Shown: in pieces, positions 1 through 7,737 of the stretch | How the letters are laid out: every line of letters begins with the position of its first letter | Position numbering within the stretch: position 1 is the stretch's first letter | Assembly: GCA_902495525.1 (NCBI GenBank) | Contig: CABUXL010000043.1 | Coordinates: forward strand, 1-13,580 | Length of the DNA stretch: 13,580 bases | From: an uncultured Collinsella sp. | GTDB taxonomy: Bacteria > Actinomycetota > Coriobacteriia > Coriobacteriales > Coriobacteriaceae | Direction of reading: 5' to 3' | Translations under genes and position numbers: made by a program | Notes under the pieces: generated by a model | The model's database searches: none | What the model saw: only the letters and a program-made list of their open reading frames with translations | What the model was told of the DNA's origin: nothing

Positions 1-452
1 ATGCCATTGTTGAGGCTGGGCGGATTGCTCCTTCTGCTTGTAATAATCATCCAACCCGTGTGATGGTGTTGGATACGCCTGAGCTTCTGGAGAAGGCAGC
101 TGCTTGTCAGCCTCGGTTTGCTCGTGATGGGTCTATCTTTGGCGCTCCGCTTATCTTCCTTATTTGCAGCGTTACCGATGATGCCTGGGTGCGCCCGTAT
201 GATCAGATGAACTCGAGTGCCATCGATACTTCGATCGTCTGCGATCAGATGATGATGGAGGCCACCGAGCAGGGCCTGGGAACGTGCTGGGTATGCCATT
301 TTAAGCCTGGGGTGGCACAGGAGCAGTTCAATCTGCCCAAGGGCGTCTATCCCTATCACATGCTCGTCTGTGGATATCCTGCCGACCACATCGCCGATCC
401 CGAGCATCGCGAGGCCCGTACCATTCCCCTCTCCGACTTCCTCCTCAAGTAG
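1..452 (+). CDS. Nitroreductase family protein, C-terminal part (5' end outside window)
   Basis: This is the end of a probable FMN-dependent nitroreductase-fold oxidoreductase, a cytosolic enzyme that uses NAD(P)H to reduce nitro compounds, quinones or related substrates. The open frame enters the window at base 3 and gives about 149 residues up to TAG at 450-452. The first visible residues, AIVEAGRIAPSACNNHPTR, match the family's early FMN-binding stretch (EAARLAPSACNRQP type), so only about 20 residues are missing. A later segment, EATEQGLGTCWVCHF, matches the family's E-A-x-x-x-GLGTCW motif. The GTG and ATG codons near base 60 lie after the conserved APSACN block and are internal, not true starts. 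This is the only real plus-strand gene in the window; it is convergent with the division cluster and followed by its own terminator. The substrate cannot be told from sequence. Confidence 0.88.
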   Translation, partial: AIVEAGRIAPSACNNHPTRVMVLDTPELLEKAAACQPRFARDGSIFGAPLIFLICSVTDDAWVRPYDQMNSSAIDTSIVCDQMMMEATEQGLGTCWVCHFKPGVAQEQFNLPKGVYPYHMLVCGYPADHIADPEHREARTIPLSDFLLK

Positions 453-478
453 GTTTTGGGACATGCCTTAAAACCTAC
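449..478 (+). repeat. Inverted repeat overlapping the nitroreductase stop codon
   Basis: GTAGGTTTT at 449-457 pairs perfectly with AAAACCTAC at 470-478, giving a 9-bp stem with a 12-base loop. It includes the TAG stop. No U-run follows on either strand, so it is not a canonical terminator. It may act as an RNA-stabilising 3' hairpin ahead of the true terminator about 20 bases further on. Confidence 0.5.
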
Positions 479-499
479 CCTTGACCGCTCACCCGTTCG

Positions 500-537
500 C
501 CGAGTTCTGCGCCATTATGTGCAGGGCTCGGTTTTTT
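500..537 (+). terminator. Intrinsic terminator of the nitroreductase gene
   Basis: CCGAGTTCTGC (500-510) pairs with GCAGGGCTCGG (521-531) in an 11-bp stem that includes two G-U pairs. The loop is 10 bases and six T residues follow (532-537). This is a textbook rho-independent terminator in the plus direction, about 50 bases after the stop codon. Confidence 0.9.
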
Positions 538-562
538 ATGTTACGCACTCCGGCACAGTCAT

Positions 563-592
563 AAAAAAGGACCCGCAAGCTGCGGGTCCTTT
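563..592 (-). terminator. Intrinsic terminator of the divIVA end of the minus-strand cluster
   Basis: AAAGGACCCGCA (566-577) pairs perfectly with TGCGGGTCCTTT (581-592) around a 3-base loop. Read on the minus strand, the stem runs into six T residues (568 down to 563). It lies 26 bases past the divIVA stop. The other face ends only in TTTCT, so termination is mainly of minus-strand transcripts. Confidence 0.93.
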
Positions 593-618
593 CTAGGCAC
601 TAAATTGTAGGCCGAATG

Positions 619-1293
619 TTAGTCCAGGTCGTCGGCAGCAAAGTTGTCGATCGGGGCGAAGGGATCGGCCACGGGGACAACCGGGTCAGCGACGGGCAGC
701 GGCTCGGCGGGAACAGTCACTGCAGGAGAAGCGGCAGAACCGACCGGCGTGGAAGCCATCAGATCGGCCGGGAAGGAATTCTGGGCATCGTCCATGAAGT
801 GCTGGATGAGCTTGAGATACTCTGCCTTGAACTCCTCACGGGAAGCCTTGAGACGATCGATCTCCTCGAGCTCGGCCTGCTTCTCGGTCAGAGCCTGGCG
901 GATAACCTCGCGGGCCTTGGCGTCAGCCTCGTTGCGGATACGCTCAGCGTTCTCGTTGGCATCGTTGACGATGGTCTCAGCGGTCTGCTGGGCAGCGATC
1001 AGGGCAGCGGAAATCTGGCGCTCCTGAGCGGAGAAGTCAGGGGCGGGAGCAGCCACGGGGGCGGCAGGAACGGCCTGGGCGGTGGCATCCTGAGCCTGGG
1101 CAAGCTGAGCCTGCGCATCGGCAAGCTGCTGCTCGGTAGCAGTCAGACGACCCTTAAGGTCGACGATCTTAGCGAGCATAGCGTCAACCTCGGAGGACAG
1201 CGTCTCCAAGAAGACGTCGACCTCAGCAGGATCGTAGCCACGCTTGGCCTCAGAGAAAGTCTGAGCCTGGATGTCTGCAGGGGTAATAGCCAT
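619..1293 (-). CDS. divIVA: DivIVA-domain cell division/polarity protein
   Basis: This 224-residue coiled-coil protein of the DivIVA/Wag31 family assembles at negatively curved membrane (poles, septa) and recruits division or polar-growth proteins. Residues 3-40 form the membrane-binding N-domain, with the typical ITPADIQ...F...RGYDPAEVDVFLE pattern. Residues about 40-70 and 88-170 are heptad-like coiled coils, separated by an Ala/Pro linker (74-86). The tail (about 180-224) is Pro/Val/Ala/Asp-rich and contains the near-repeat VADPVVPVADPF. The ATG at 1293 is preceded by AAAGGAG at a good distance. It is the last gene of the cluster, 61 bases after yggT and just before a strong terminator; ending the cluster in divIVA is typical of Actinobacteria and Firmicutes. 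Whether it drives polar growth (Wag31-like) or septum placement cannot be read from sequence. Confidence 0.93.
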   Translation of the reverse strand: MAITPADIQAQTFSEAKRGYDPAEVDVFLETLSSEVDAMLAKIVDLKGRLTATEQQLADAQAQLAQAQDATAQAVPAAPVAAPAPDFSAQERQISAALIAAQQTAETIVNDANENAERIRNEADAKAREVIRQALTEKQAELEEIDRLKASREEFKAEYLKLIQHFMDDAQNSFPADLMASTPVGSAASPAVTVPAEPLPVADPVVPVADPFAPIDNFAADDLD

Positions 1294-1354
1294 AACAAGT
1301 CTCCTTTTTCATCGCCTCGGCGCTACACGCCCGACGTAAGTTACTAAGTCAGTT

Positions 1355-1636
1355 CTACACGAGTATACCTATAAGAAGCTGCAGAACCAGCCTCTGCACC
1401 AACTGCAACGCAATAATCGCAACGACCGGCGAAAAATCGATACCGCCCATCGGCGGGATGAAACGACGGAACAGGTTGAGCCACGGACCGCACACGCTAT
1501 CAAGCACCGCGGCAATATCCTGAAGCAAACCACCCTGCTTCATGGGAATCCACGTCATAAAGCAGTAGACGACAATGAGCGTGGAATAGAAGTTGAACAG
1601 CGTGTTGACCAGCTGGACGATAGTGTAGATGTTGAT
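1355..1636 (-). CDS. yggT: YggT family membrane protein with probable AUC start
   Basis: YggT is a small integral membrane protein of unclear function that commonly sits between sepF and divIVA. From codon 1636 the frame gives 93 residues, the family's usual size. Membrane helix 1 is at about 3-30 (IYTIVQLVNTLFNFYSTLIV), the conserved PWLNLFRRFIPPMGGIDFSP at 51-70, and helix 2 at about 71-92. The first ATG in frame (1558) falls at residue 27 and would delete helix 1. Between the sepF stop (1658-1660) and that ATG there is no in-frame ATG, GTG or TTG. A good GAGGAG sequence lies six bases before ATC at 1634-1636, so AUC is the most likely start. ATT at 1640-1642 directly abuts GAGGAG and is too close. 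A conservative automated call would start at 1558 (67 residues). Gene identity is sure; the start is inferred. Confidence 0.85.
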   Translation of the reverse strand: MNIYTIVQLVNTLFNFYSTLIVVYCFMTWIPMKQGGLLQDIAAVLDSVCGPWLNLFRRFIPPMGGIDFSPVVAIIALQLVQRLVLQLLIGILV

Positions 1637-1657
1637 GGGAATCTCCTCGTCTTGTCT

Positions 1658-2380
1658 TTACTTAAGGTAGCCGTCGGCACGAAGCTTCTTGAGATCGGAA
1701 TCTTTGACCTCGCAACCGGCGGGCAGCACCATGAACACGCGGTCGCCCACCTCCTTGACCGTGGCACCCAGACCGCAGGCAAAGCCGTAAGAGAAGTCCA
1801 AGACGCGCTTGGCAACTTCGGTGCGTACGCCCACAAAAATCAGTGCGACAGGCTGCTTGGTGCGAACGCGGCGCACCACGGTCTCCACGTCGTCATAGCT
1901 CTCGGGGCGCAGGACATAGGCCGGCAGCTGCGGCGTGGCGTTGATGATATTGCTCGCATAGGCCGAGGCATCGCTCGGTGCAGGCGCGGGTGCAGCGGCG
2001 GCACGGGCGCGGGTATTCTCGGCGTAGCTCGACGGCGTGTCATAGGCACCAGGACGATAACCGCTCGCAACACTGTCCTGCGAGCGCGAAGGCGGGTTAT
2101 ACGTCGTGGCATGGCGGGAGTCATCGCCGACCAGCTGACCGGAGCGCGTATACACGGCAACCGACTCAGCTTCACCGCGGCGCGTCTGGCCAAGCAGGCC
2201 GTTGCTCGGCTCGTCTTGGGTGTAGAAGCCCTCGCCCGAAGCACCACTGTAGCCGTTGCCCTGATAGCCATCGTCGTAGCCGTCATCGTAGCCGTAGTCG
2301 TCGTCCTGGCCATAACCCTGGTCGTAACCCTGCTGGCCGCCCAGGTGCATCTTATTTTTAATCTCGTCAAGGAAGCCCAT
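1658..2380 (-). CDS. sepF: SepF, FtsZ membrane-anchoring division protein
   Basis: SepF binds the FtsZ C-terminal tail and anchors Z-ring filaments to the membrane, the job done by FtsA elsewhere. The 240-residue product begins MGFLDEIKNKMHLGG, which fits the N-terminal amphipathic membrane helix. The SepF domain is at about 152-231 (LRPESYDDVETVVRRVRTKQ, then ALIFVGV, AKRVLDFSYGFACGL, DRVFMVLPAG). Between them lies a long linker; residues 18-44 are rich in Gly, Tyr and Asp with few other residues, followed by a Ser/Ala/Pro-rich stretch to about 145. The start at 2380 is chosen over an upstream ATG (2431) because AGAGGA sits 7 bases before it and the family begins MGF. It lies 60 bases after yggS and 21 bases before the proposed yggT start, in the same reading frame as yggT. 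No ftsA is present, so SepF is probably the principal Z-ring tether. Confidence 0.93.
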   Translation of the reverse strand: MGFLDEIKNKMHLGGQQGYDQGYGQDDDYGYDDGYDDGYQGNGYSGASGEGFYTQDEPSNGLLGQTRRGEAESVAVYTRSGQLVGDDSRHATTYNPPSRSQDSVASGYRPGAYDTPSSYAENTRARAAAAPAPAPSDASAYASNIINATPQLPAYVLRPESYDDVETVVRRVRTKQPVALIFVGVRTEVAKRVLDFSYGFACGLGATVKEVGDRVFMVLPAGCEVKDSDLKKLRADGYLK

Positions 2381-2440
2381 GGTTGTGTCCTCTCGCGGTT
2401 TAGTGCAGGCGCCCCGATAATCAGTGCGCACTTCAGAGCC

Positions 2441-3178
2441 TTATTTTACTGCAAACTCCGGGCTAAATACTACCCTGCCCAGGCGAACGAGCGTAGAGCC
2501 CTCCTCAAGGGCAGACTCAAAGTCCTCGCTCATACCGCAGGAAAGCTCAGGCAGGTTCAAATCGGGATGCGCCGCCTCCAGCTCATCCCTCAGCTCACGA
2601 AGCCCCGCAAAGGTGCGGCGTGCCACATCCTTATTCCCCCGGGGCGCCATAGTCATAAGCCCCTGTACGCAAATTCCCTCAAGTTCTGCAAGCTCACCCG
2701 CGGCGGCGCGAATCCCATCGGGTGAAAAGCCTCCCTTCGACTCCTCACCACTCACATTGACCTCAATGAGCACACGCTGGGGGCCGACGAGCTCGCCTGC
2801 CTCAATCTTGCGAACAGCACGGCTCGAGATCGCCTGCGCCAGATGCAGCGAACCCACCGAGTGAATCAGCTCGGCTGAGCCCAGCACCGCATTGATCTTA
2901 TTGGTCTGCAGGTTGCCGATCATATCGAAGCGCACCTCGGGCAGCTCCGGATGCTCCGCCAGACCCGTGAGCTTGCGAACCAGCTCCTGCGGGCGGTTCT
3001 CGGCAAAATGGCGATACCCCGCCTGGATGGCGGCAACGGTCTCATCGACACCAACGGTCTTGGACACGGCAATGAGGCTCGCGGCGTCGTGGGGACGGCC
3101 CGCGCGATCGAGCGCCGCATAAAAACGTTCCAGAATCTGCTCGCGGCGAGCGCGCATCAAGTCCAAATAGTTATCCAT
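2441..3178 (-). CDS. yggS: YggS/PLPBP family pyridoxal-phosphate homeostasis protein
   Basis: This cytosolic PLP-binding protein has a single TIM-barrel domain related to the N-domain of alanine racemase. The family affects vitamin B6 and amino-acid homeostasis and has no established enzyme activity. In this 245-residue product the PLP lysine is K40 in LIAVSKT. Other family blocks are FAENRPQE (58-65), MIGNLQTNKI (86-95), LIHSVGS, VLIEVNVSGEESKGGFSP, GLMTMAPRG and LSCGMSEDFESALEEGST(L)VRLGRVVF. The start at 3178 is preceded by GGAGG nine bases upstream. A longer open frame to 3262 runs through an intergenic hairpin and is not supported. The gene is in the classical position just before sepF; in related clusters it directly follows pgeF, whereas here the pst-phoU genes intervene. 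The final block reads VVFSPEF where many homologues have a Gly after Phe. Confidence 0.93.
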   Translation of the reverse strand: MDNYLDLMRARREQILERFYAALDRAGRPHDAASLIAVSKTVGVDETVAAIQAGYRHFAENRPQELVRKLTGLAEHPELPEVRFDMIGNLQTNKINAVLGSAELIHSVGSLHLAQAISSRAVRKIEAGELVGPQRVLIEVNVSGEESKGGFSPDGIRAAAGELAELEGICVQGLMTMAPRGNKDVARRTFAGLRELRDELEAAHPDLNLPELSCGMSEDFESALEEGSTLVRLGRVVFSPEFAVK

Positions 3179-3228
3179 TGCCAATCGCCTCCGCTGACAG
3201 CCAAACAAGTAGTCCCATGCTAACGCAA

Positions 3229-3260
3229 GAGCGCGGCCCCGCATGTGCAAGGCCGCGCTC
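3229..3260 (-). terminator. Hairpin between phoU and yggS (weak terminator or attenuator)
   Basis: GAGCGCGGCC (3229-3238) is a perfect 10-bp complement of GGCCGCGCTC (3251-3260), with a 12-base loop. On the minus strand the stem is followed by TTGCGTT, a poor U-tract, so termination would be partial at best. It lies in the 119-base gap after the phoU stop, so it may lower read-through from the pst genes into yggS or stabilise an RNA end. Confidence 0.5.
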
Positions 3261-3297
3261 ACTTAGGTATTTACAATCTTTCGACGAACGGGGTTAC

Positions 3298-4155
3298 TTA
3301 CTCCTCGTCGTCCTCGCCATCGTCCTCATCCTCAAGATGATCGAGCAGGTAGCGAAGACCCTCGCTGACCTCGTTAACGGGCACCTTGGCAACGTAGCGT
3401 GCATCGACGGCGGGCCTCATGATAACACCCTCGCCCGAAGGCACGCGCATGCTCTCGAGCTCATCCTCATCAGTGCAGGCGATATCACCGGCAGTCATAC
3501 GCTGTCCGGTCAACAGGAAGGTCAGACGGCAGGCGGCATCGATGGAAATCGAGGCGATGCGATCGAGATAGCGCGATACCATGATGGCGCGGCGCAGGTC
3601 GTCATAGTTGCTGTCGTCGTCCATAAAATCGCCCGTGTCCATGCGGTTAAAGGTGCGGAAGAACTTCTCGTAGGCGGCGTGCACTGGCTCGTCCTCGACG
3701 GCCAAGTTGCAGATGATGGACATGTCGTTGGTGACGAGCGCAGAAAGCGAAGAGCCCAGTACCTGGTAGACGGCCTCAGCCTCGGCCTCGACCGTGCCGA
3801 CAAGCTCCTTGGGCAGCGAGATGTCGGCCTTGATCATATGACGCGTGGCGCGGCAAATCTGGCGAACCTTATCGGTCATGCGCTGCAGGTTAAAGTCGAC
3901 GTAGATGATCGTCTGCAGCAAGCGGAAGTCGGAGGCGACCGGTGACTGCGTGGCAATCAGGTTGTAGCAGACGGCCTCCAGGTTGGCGCAGCGTGCGTCA
4001 ATCGAAAGCGTGCGCTTCTTGGTCTTGGTGGCGAGCTTGCGGTCGTCGGTCACATAGGCCTTCACGGCATCGTGGAGGGCCAGATCGACGGCCTCGTAGA
4101 TGCTCAGCATCTCGTGACGGGCCTCGATGAGCTGACGGGAAAACAGTTTGCGCAT
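3298..4155 (-). CDS. phoU: PhoU-like phosphate signalling regulator
   Basis: PhoU is a cytosolic, peripherally membrane-associated three-helix-bundle repeat protein that restrains PstSCAB and links transport to the Pho two-component system. This copy has 285 residues, while the family is usually about 215-235. Two PhoU repeats are visible, about 15-105 and 125-215. The metal-binding E-x-x-x-D type motifs are altered: the first reads NLQRMTDKVRQI (89-100) and the second SRYLDRIASISIDAA (194-208), where homologues typically have LERIGDHA. After about 220 there is a roughly 65-residue extension ending in a strongly acidic tail (EDEDDGEDDEE). The ATG at 4155 has GGAG six bases upstream. The gene lies 92 bases after pstB, the normal position. 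The family assignment is firm from these helices and the context. Whether the altered metal sites still bind metal is open. No phoR/phoP pair is in the window. Confidence 0.9.
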   Translation of the reverse strand: MRKLFSRQLIEARHEMLSIYEAVDLALHDAVKAYVTDDRKLATKTKKRTLSIDARCANLEAVCYNLIATQSPVASDFRLLQTIIYVDFNLQRMTDKVRQICRATRHMIKADISLPKELVGTVEAEAEAVYQVLGSSLSALVTNDMSIICNLAVEDEPVHAAYEKFFRTFNRMDTGDFMDDDSNYDDLRRAIMVSRYLDRIASISIDAACRLTFLLTGQRMTAGDIACTDEDELESMRVPSGEGVIMRPAVDARYVAKVPVNEVSEGLRYLLDHLEDEDDGEDDEE

Positions 4156-4247
4156 GGTTCACTCCAATCAGTTGGGTGCGGTCATGCCGCCCGCACAGTG
4201 AATACGCACCGGACCAGATCCGATCGGCTTGGGACTAGTCGCACCGA

Positions 4248-5051
<804 letters not shown>

Positions 5052-5063
5052 GGGACTCCTTAA

Positions 5064-5969
5064 CTAGCGACGCTTGCGCGACAGGAAGCGCGCAAACAGG
5101 TTGAAGGCCAGAATGATCACCATCAGCAAGAGCGCGGTGCCGTAGGCTGCGTTCATGTTGATGCCGTCGTTGGCAAGCAGATACAGGTGAACCGTCATGG
5201 GGCGGCCGGAATCGAGCGGCGAAATAGGTAGATTGATGGCCTGCCCCATGGTATAGAGCACCACCGCGGTCTCGCCAATGGCACGGCCGATGGCGAGAAC
5301 GATGCCCGTGGCAATACGGCCAAAGGCAGAAGGAAGCACGATCTTGGAGACAACCTGCCACTTGGTGGCGCCCAGGCCATATGCGCCCCAACGGATATAG
5401 CGCGGCACGGCGCGAATAGCCTCCTCGGTGGTGCGCATGACGATAGGCAGCATCAGAAGCGCCAGCGCCAGGGCAGCCGAGACCATCGAAAGGCCCAGGC
5501 CCATGGCCTCGACAAACAAGGCGTAGCCAAAGAGACCCATAACGATGGAGGGCACCGAGGCCAAAGCATCGGCAGCATAACGGATGAGCTCGACGACCTT
5601 GCCCTGCTTGGCGTACTCGGCCAGATAGACGGCTGCCAGCACAGCGACCGGCGTACAGATGAGCATGGCGAGCGCCGTCACGTAGATGGTCGAGACAATC
5701 GTAGGCCAAATGCCGCCCTCGGCGTTGACACCCTGGGGCCAACCGAAGATAAAGTCGAGCGAAATATGCGGTAAGCCATTAACAACCACGTAGGCAATGA
5801 TAGCGACCAGCACAAGCGTGGTGATGTAGGCCGCGGCGCGGAACACGCCGAGCATGATCTTGTTTGACAGGTCCTTGTTGATACGGCCCTTCTTACTGTG
5901 GGAAAGGGCACGCTTGATGCGCTCGCGCGACGAGGTCGTATCGACCGTCGTGTCAACGGAATCGGACAT
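5064..5969 (-). CDS. pstA: Phosphate ABC transporter permease PstA
   Basis: This is one of the two membrane subunits that form the phosphate channel. The 301-residue protein has a hydrophilic, basic N-terminus (1-35), then six predicted membrane helices beginning at about 42. The cytoplasmic coupling (EAA) loop is at about 182-215 (EEAIRAVPRYIRWGAYGLGA, TKWQ), which docks onto PstB, followed by the permease block GRIATGIVLAIGRAIGETA. A periplasmic loop SPLDSGRPMTVHLYLLAN (250-267) is of the PstA type (PstA-versus-PstC assignment rests on this and on gene order). The start codon lies three bases after the pstC stop. Its ribosome binding site, AAGAGGGGG, is made of the last codons of pstC, so translation of the two permeases is closely linked. 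Confidence 0.96.
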   Translation of the reverse strand: MSDSVDTTVDTTSSRERIKRALSHSKKGRINKDLSNKIMLGVFRAAAYITTLVLVAIIAYVVVNGLPHISLDFIFGWPQGVNAEGGIWPTIVSTIYVTALAMLICTPVAVLAAVYLAEYAKQGKVVELIRYAADALASVPSIVMGLFGYALFVEAMGLGLSMVSAALALALLMLPIVMRTTEEAIRAVPRYIRWGAYGLGATKWQVVSKIVLPSAFGRIATGIVLAIGRAIGETAVVLYTMGQAINLPISPLDSGRPMTVHLYLLANDGINMNAAYGTALLLMVIILAFNLFARFLSRKRR

Positions 5970-5972
5970 AGC

Positions 5973-6899
5973 CTACCCCCTCTTCTTCTTGGAAATCAGA
6001 CGGACGATGCCCACCAGCATGGCGGAGATGATAAACAGGACCACGCCCATGCCGAACAGAGCCGAGCGGTGCAGGCCCGAGGAATAGCTCATGTCGAGCG
6101 CGATCTGGCTCGTGAGCGTCGAGATGGGGCTCGCAATGCTGTCGGGAATAACCGGAGCGTTACCCACGACCATGAGCACGGCCATGGTCTCACCGATGGC
6201 ACGGCCCATACCCAGCACGATGGCATCAACGATACCCAGTTTGGCGGCAGGTAGCACGACCTTATAGATGGTCTGCCACTTAGTAGCACCCATGGCATAC
6301 GATGCCTCGCGAATGCCCATGGGAATGGAATTGAGGGCATCGATGGTAAGCGTCGTGATGGTAGGGACGATCATGATGGCGAGCACAAACCACGCCGTCA
6401 GCGCACCAAAACCAAGGCCGCCGGTCAGTTGTGCGATAAACGGGCGGATGATGATCATGCCAAAGAAGCCGTAGATGATGGAGGGTATGCCCGCCAGCAG
6501 GTCAACGGCGGGGCTGATGAGCTTGCGCACGCGCTTGCTGGCAATCTCAACCAGGTAAACGGCCGTACCCACGCCCAGCGGCACGCCCATGGCGAGCGCA
6601 CCGACGGTCACCAGACCCGAGCCGGCAAGCAGCGACAAGATGCCGTAGTGGCCCTCGGAAGGCGCCCACGTAAAGCTAAAGAAGTCCGCCAGACCGATGT
6701 CAGTAAAGACGGGCAGCGCCGAGTACGTGGTAAAGACAAAAATCAGGATGACGGTAACGACCGCCAAGAACGCGCAGGCAAAGAAGATCCACTGCAGCGC
6801 CTTCTCCTTGATATAGGTACTGTGCGATACGAGCGCCAGCTCGCGCTTCTTGGGCGTCTGAACATTCTGCTCAGTCTGGGAGTTTTCCTGTGCTTCCAT
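5973..6899 (-). CDS. pstC: Phosphate ABC transporter permease PstC
   Basis: This is the second permease subunit of the phosphate importer, partner of PstA. It is 308 residues from ATG 6899, with a hydrophilic N-tail (1-33) and first membrane helix at about 38-58. The periplasmic segment FFSFTWAPSEGHYGILSLLA (73-92) is typical of PstC. Next come several more helices and the EAA coupling loop at about 187-220 (ALNSIPMGIREASYAMGATK), then LGIVDAIVLGMGRAIGETMA. A GTG at 6908 could extend it by three residues and overlap pstS, but the GGGGAG sequence sits eight bases before the ATG and almost touches the GTG, so ATG is preferred. The binding site lies inside the last codons of pstS and only one base separates the pstS stop from this start, which suggests translational coupling. 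Confidence 0.96.
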   Translation of the reverse strand: MEAQENSQTEQNVQTPKKRELALVSHSTYIKEKALQWIFFACAFLAVVTVILIFVFTTYSALPVFTDIGLADFFSFTWAPSEGHYGILSLLAGSGLVTVGALAMGVPLGVGTAVYLVEIASKRVRKLISPAVDLLAGIPSIIYGFFGMIIIRPFIAQLTGGLGFGALTAWFVLAIMIVPTITTLTIDALNSIPMGIREASYAMGATKWQTIYKVVLPAAKLGIVDAIVLGMGRAIGETMAVLMVVGNAPVIPDSIASPISTLTSQIALDMSYSSGLHRSALFGMGVVLFIISAMLVGIVRLISKKKRG

Positions 6900-6900
6900 G

Positions 6901-7737
6901 CTACTCACTCCCCTTCTCGTCGTTGGTGACGGGAATAAAGCCCGCCTCGCGAATCTGCTTGTCCATCTTTTCGGACGTCACATAGTCGATGTAATCCTGC
7001 GCCTGCTGCGAAGGCGCACCCTTCACAAAGAAGTAAAGGTCGCGTGAGATGGGATAGCCGCCGCTCGCGACCGTCTTCTCGGACGCCTCAACATGATTGA
7101 CCGAGACGGCCTTGACCGAGGTCTTGGCGTTGAGGCTATCGACGAAGCCCAGCGAAATGTAGCCAATGGCACCGCGCGAACGAGATACCACGTCGCGCAC
7201 CTGGCCCGTGCCCGAAAGAACGGCCGAGCGGCGATCGAACGGGGTGCCGTCCATCACGATGGTGCGGAAGGCCTCACGCGTGCCGGACGCCTCATCTCGG
7301 TTGATAACCTGAATCCTCAGGTCCTCGCCACCGACCTCTTTCCAATTGGTAATCTTGCCGGCGTAGATATCGCGGAGCTGCTCGGTCGAGAGGTTATCGA
7401 CGGGGTTATCGTCGTTCACGATGACCGCAATACCGTCGTGGGCAATGACGATGGGAGTCAGGCCCAGATCCAGTTCGTCGGCATTGAGTCCACGGGAGGA
7501 GCTGGCGATATCGGCCGTGCCGGCGCTGACGGCCTCGATGCCAGCGGAAGAACCCAAACCGGAAACGAGCACGTCGATGCCGGTCTCCTCCTTAAAGCCC
7601 TCGGCCGCAATCTCGGCGATAGGAAGGCAGGTCGTGGAGCCAGCGACGGTAATGGAAGAGGTAGAAGATCCCGAAGAACAGGCGCACAGCGTAAGCGTAA
7701 GCACAGCGGCGCTCAGGACCGATACGATCTTTCTCAT
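6901..7737 (-). CDS. pstS: Phosphate-binding lipoprotein PstS
   Basis: This is the extracellular phosphate receptor of PstSCAB, 278 residues. The N-terminus is a lipoprotein signal: basic MRK, hydrophobic 4-17, then LCAC with C20 as the likely lipidated cysteine (C18 is a less good fit), followed by a Ser/Gly linker. The mature protein starts with SITVAGSTTCLPIAEIAAEG (28-47), the first phosphate-binding loop. Further binding segments are ASSSRGL (78-84) and the strongly conserved RDEASGTREAF (147-157). The C-terminal part GGYPISRDLYFFVKG is also typical of the family. The ATG overlaps the pgeF stop as ATGA and has no clear Shine-Dalgarno sequence of its own, so it appears to be translated by coupling to pgeF. 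That is unusual for a protein normally made in excess over its transporter. Confidence 0.96.
   Translation of the reverse strand: MRKIVSVLSAAVLTLTLCACSSGSSTSSITVAGSTTCLPIAEIAAEGFKEETGIDVLVSGLGSSAGIEAVSAGTADIASSSRGLNADELDLGLTPIVIAHDGIAVIVNDDNPVDNLSTEQLRDIYAGKITNWKEVGGEDLRIQVINRDEASGTREAFRTIVMDGTPFDRRSAVLSGTGQVRDVVSRSRGAIGYISLGFVDSLNAKTSVKAVSVNHVEASEKTVASGGYPISRDLYFFVKGAPSQQAQDYIDYVTSEKMDKQIREAGFIPVTNDEKGSE

Noticed and set aside
1555..1836. A 93-codon minus-strand frame overlapping the sepF-yggT junction
   Set aside because: It is out of frame with both genes; the conserved SepF C-terminus and YggT helix 1 are read in the other frame.
1652..2725. A 357-codon open frame on the plus strand
   Set aside because: It covers the antisense of sepF and part of yggS; the Ile/Val-rich stretch is the complement of the Gly-Tyr-Asp repeat.
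3179..3262. Upstream extension of yggS to an ATG at 3262
   Set aside because: The extension runs through a perfect intergenic hairpin, and the ATG at 3178 has a GGAGG site and matches the family's N-terminus.
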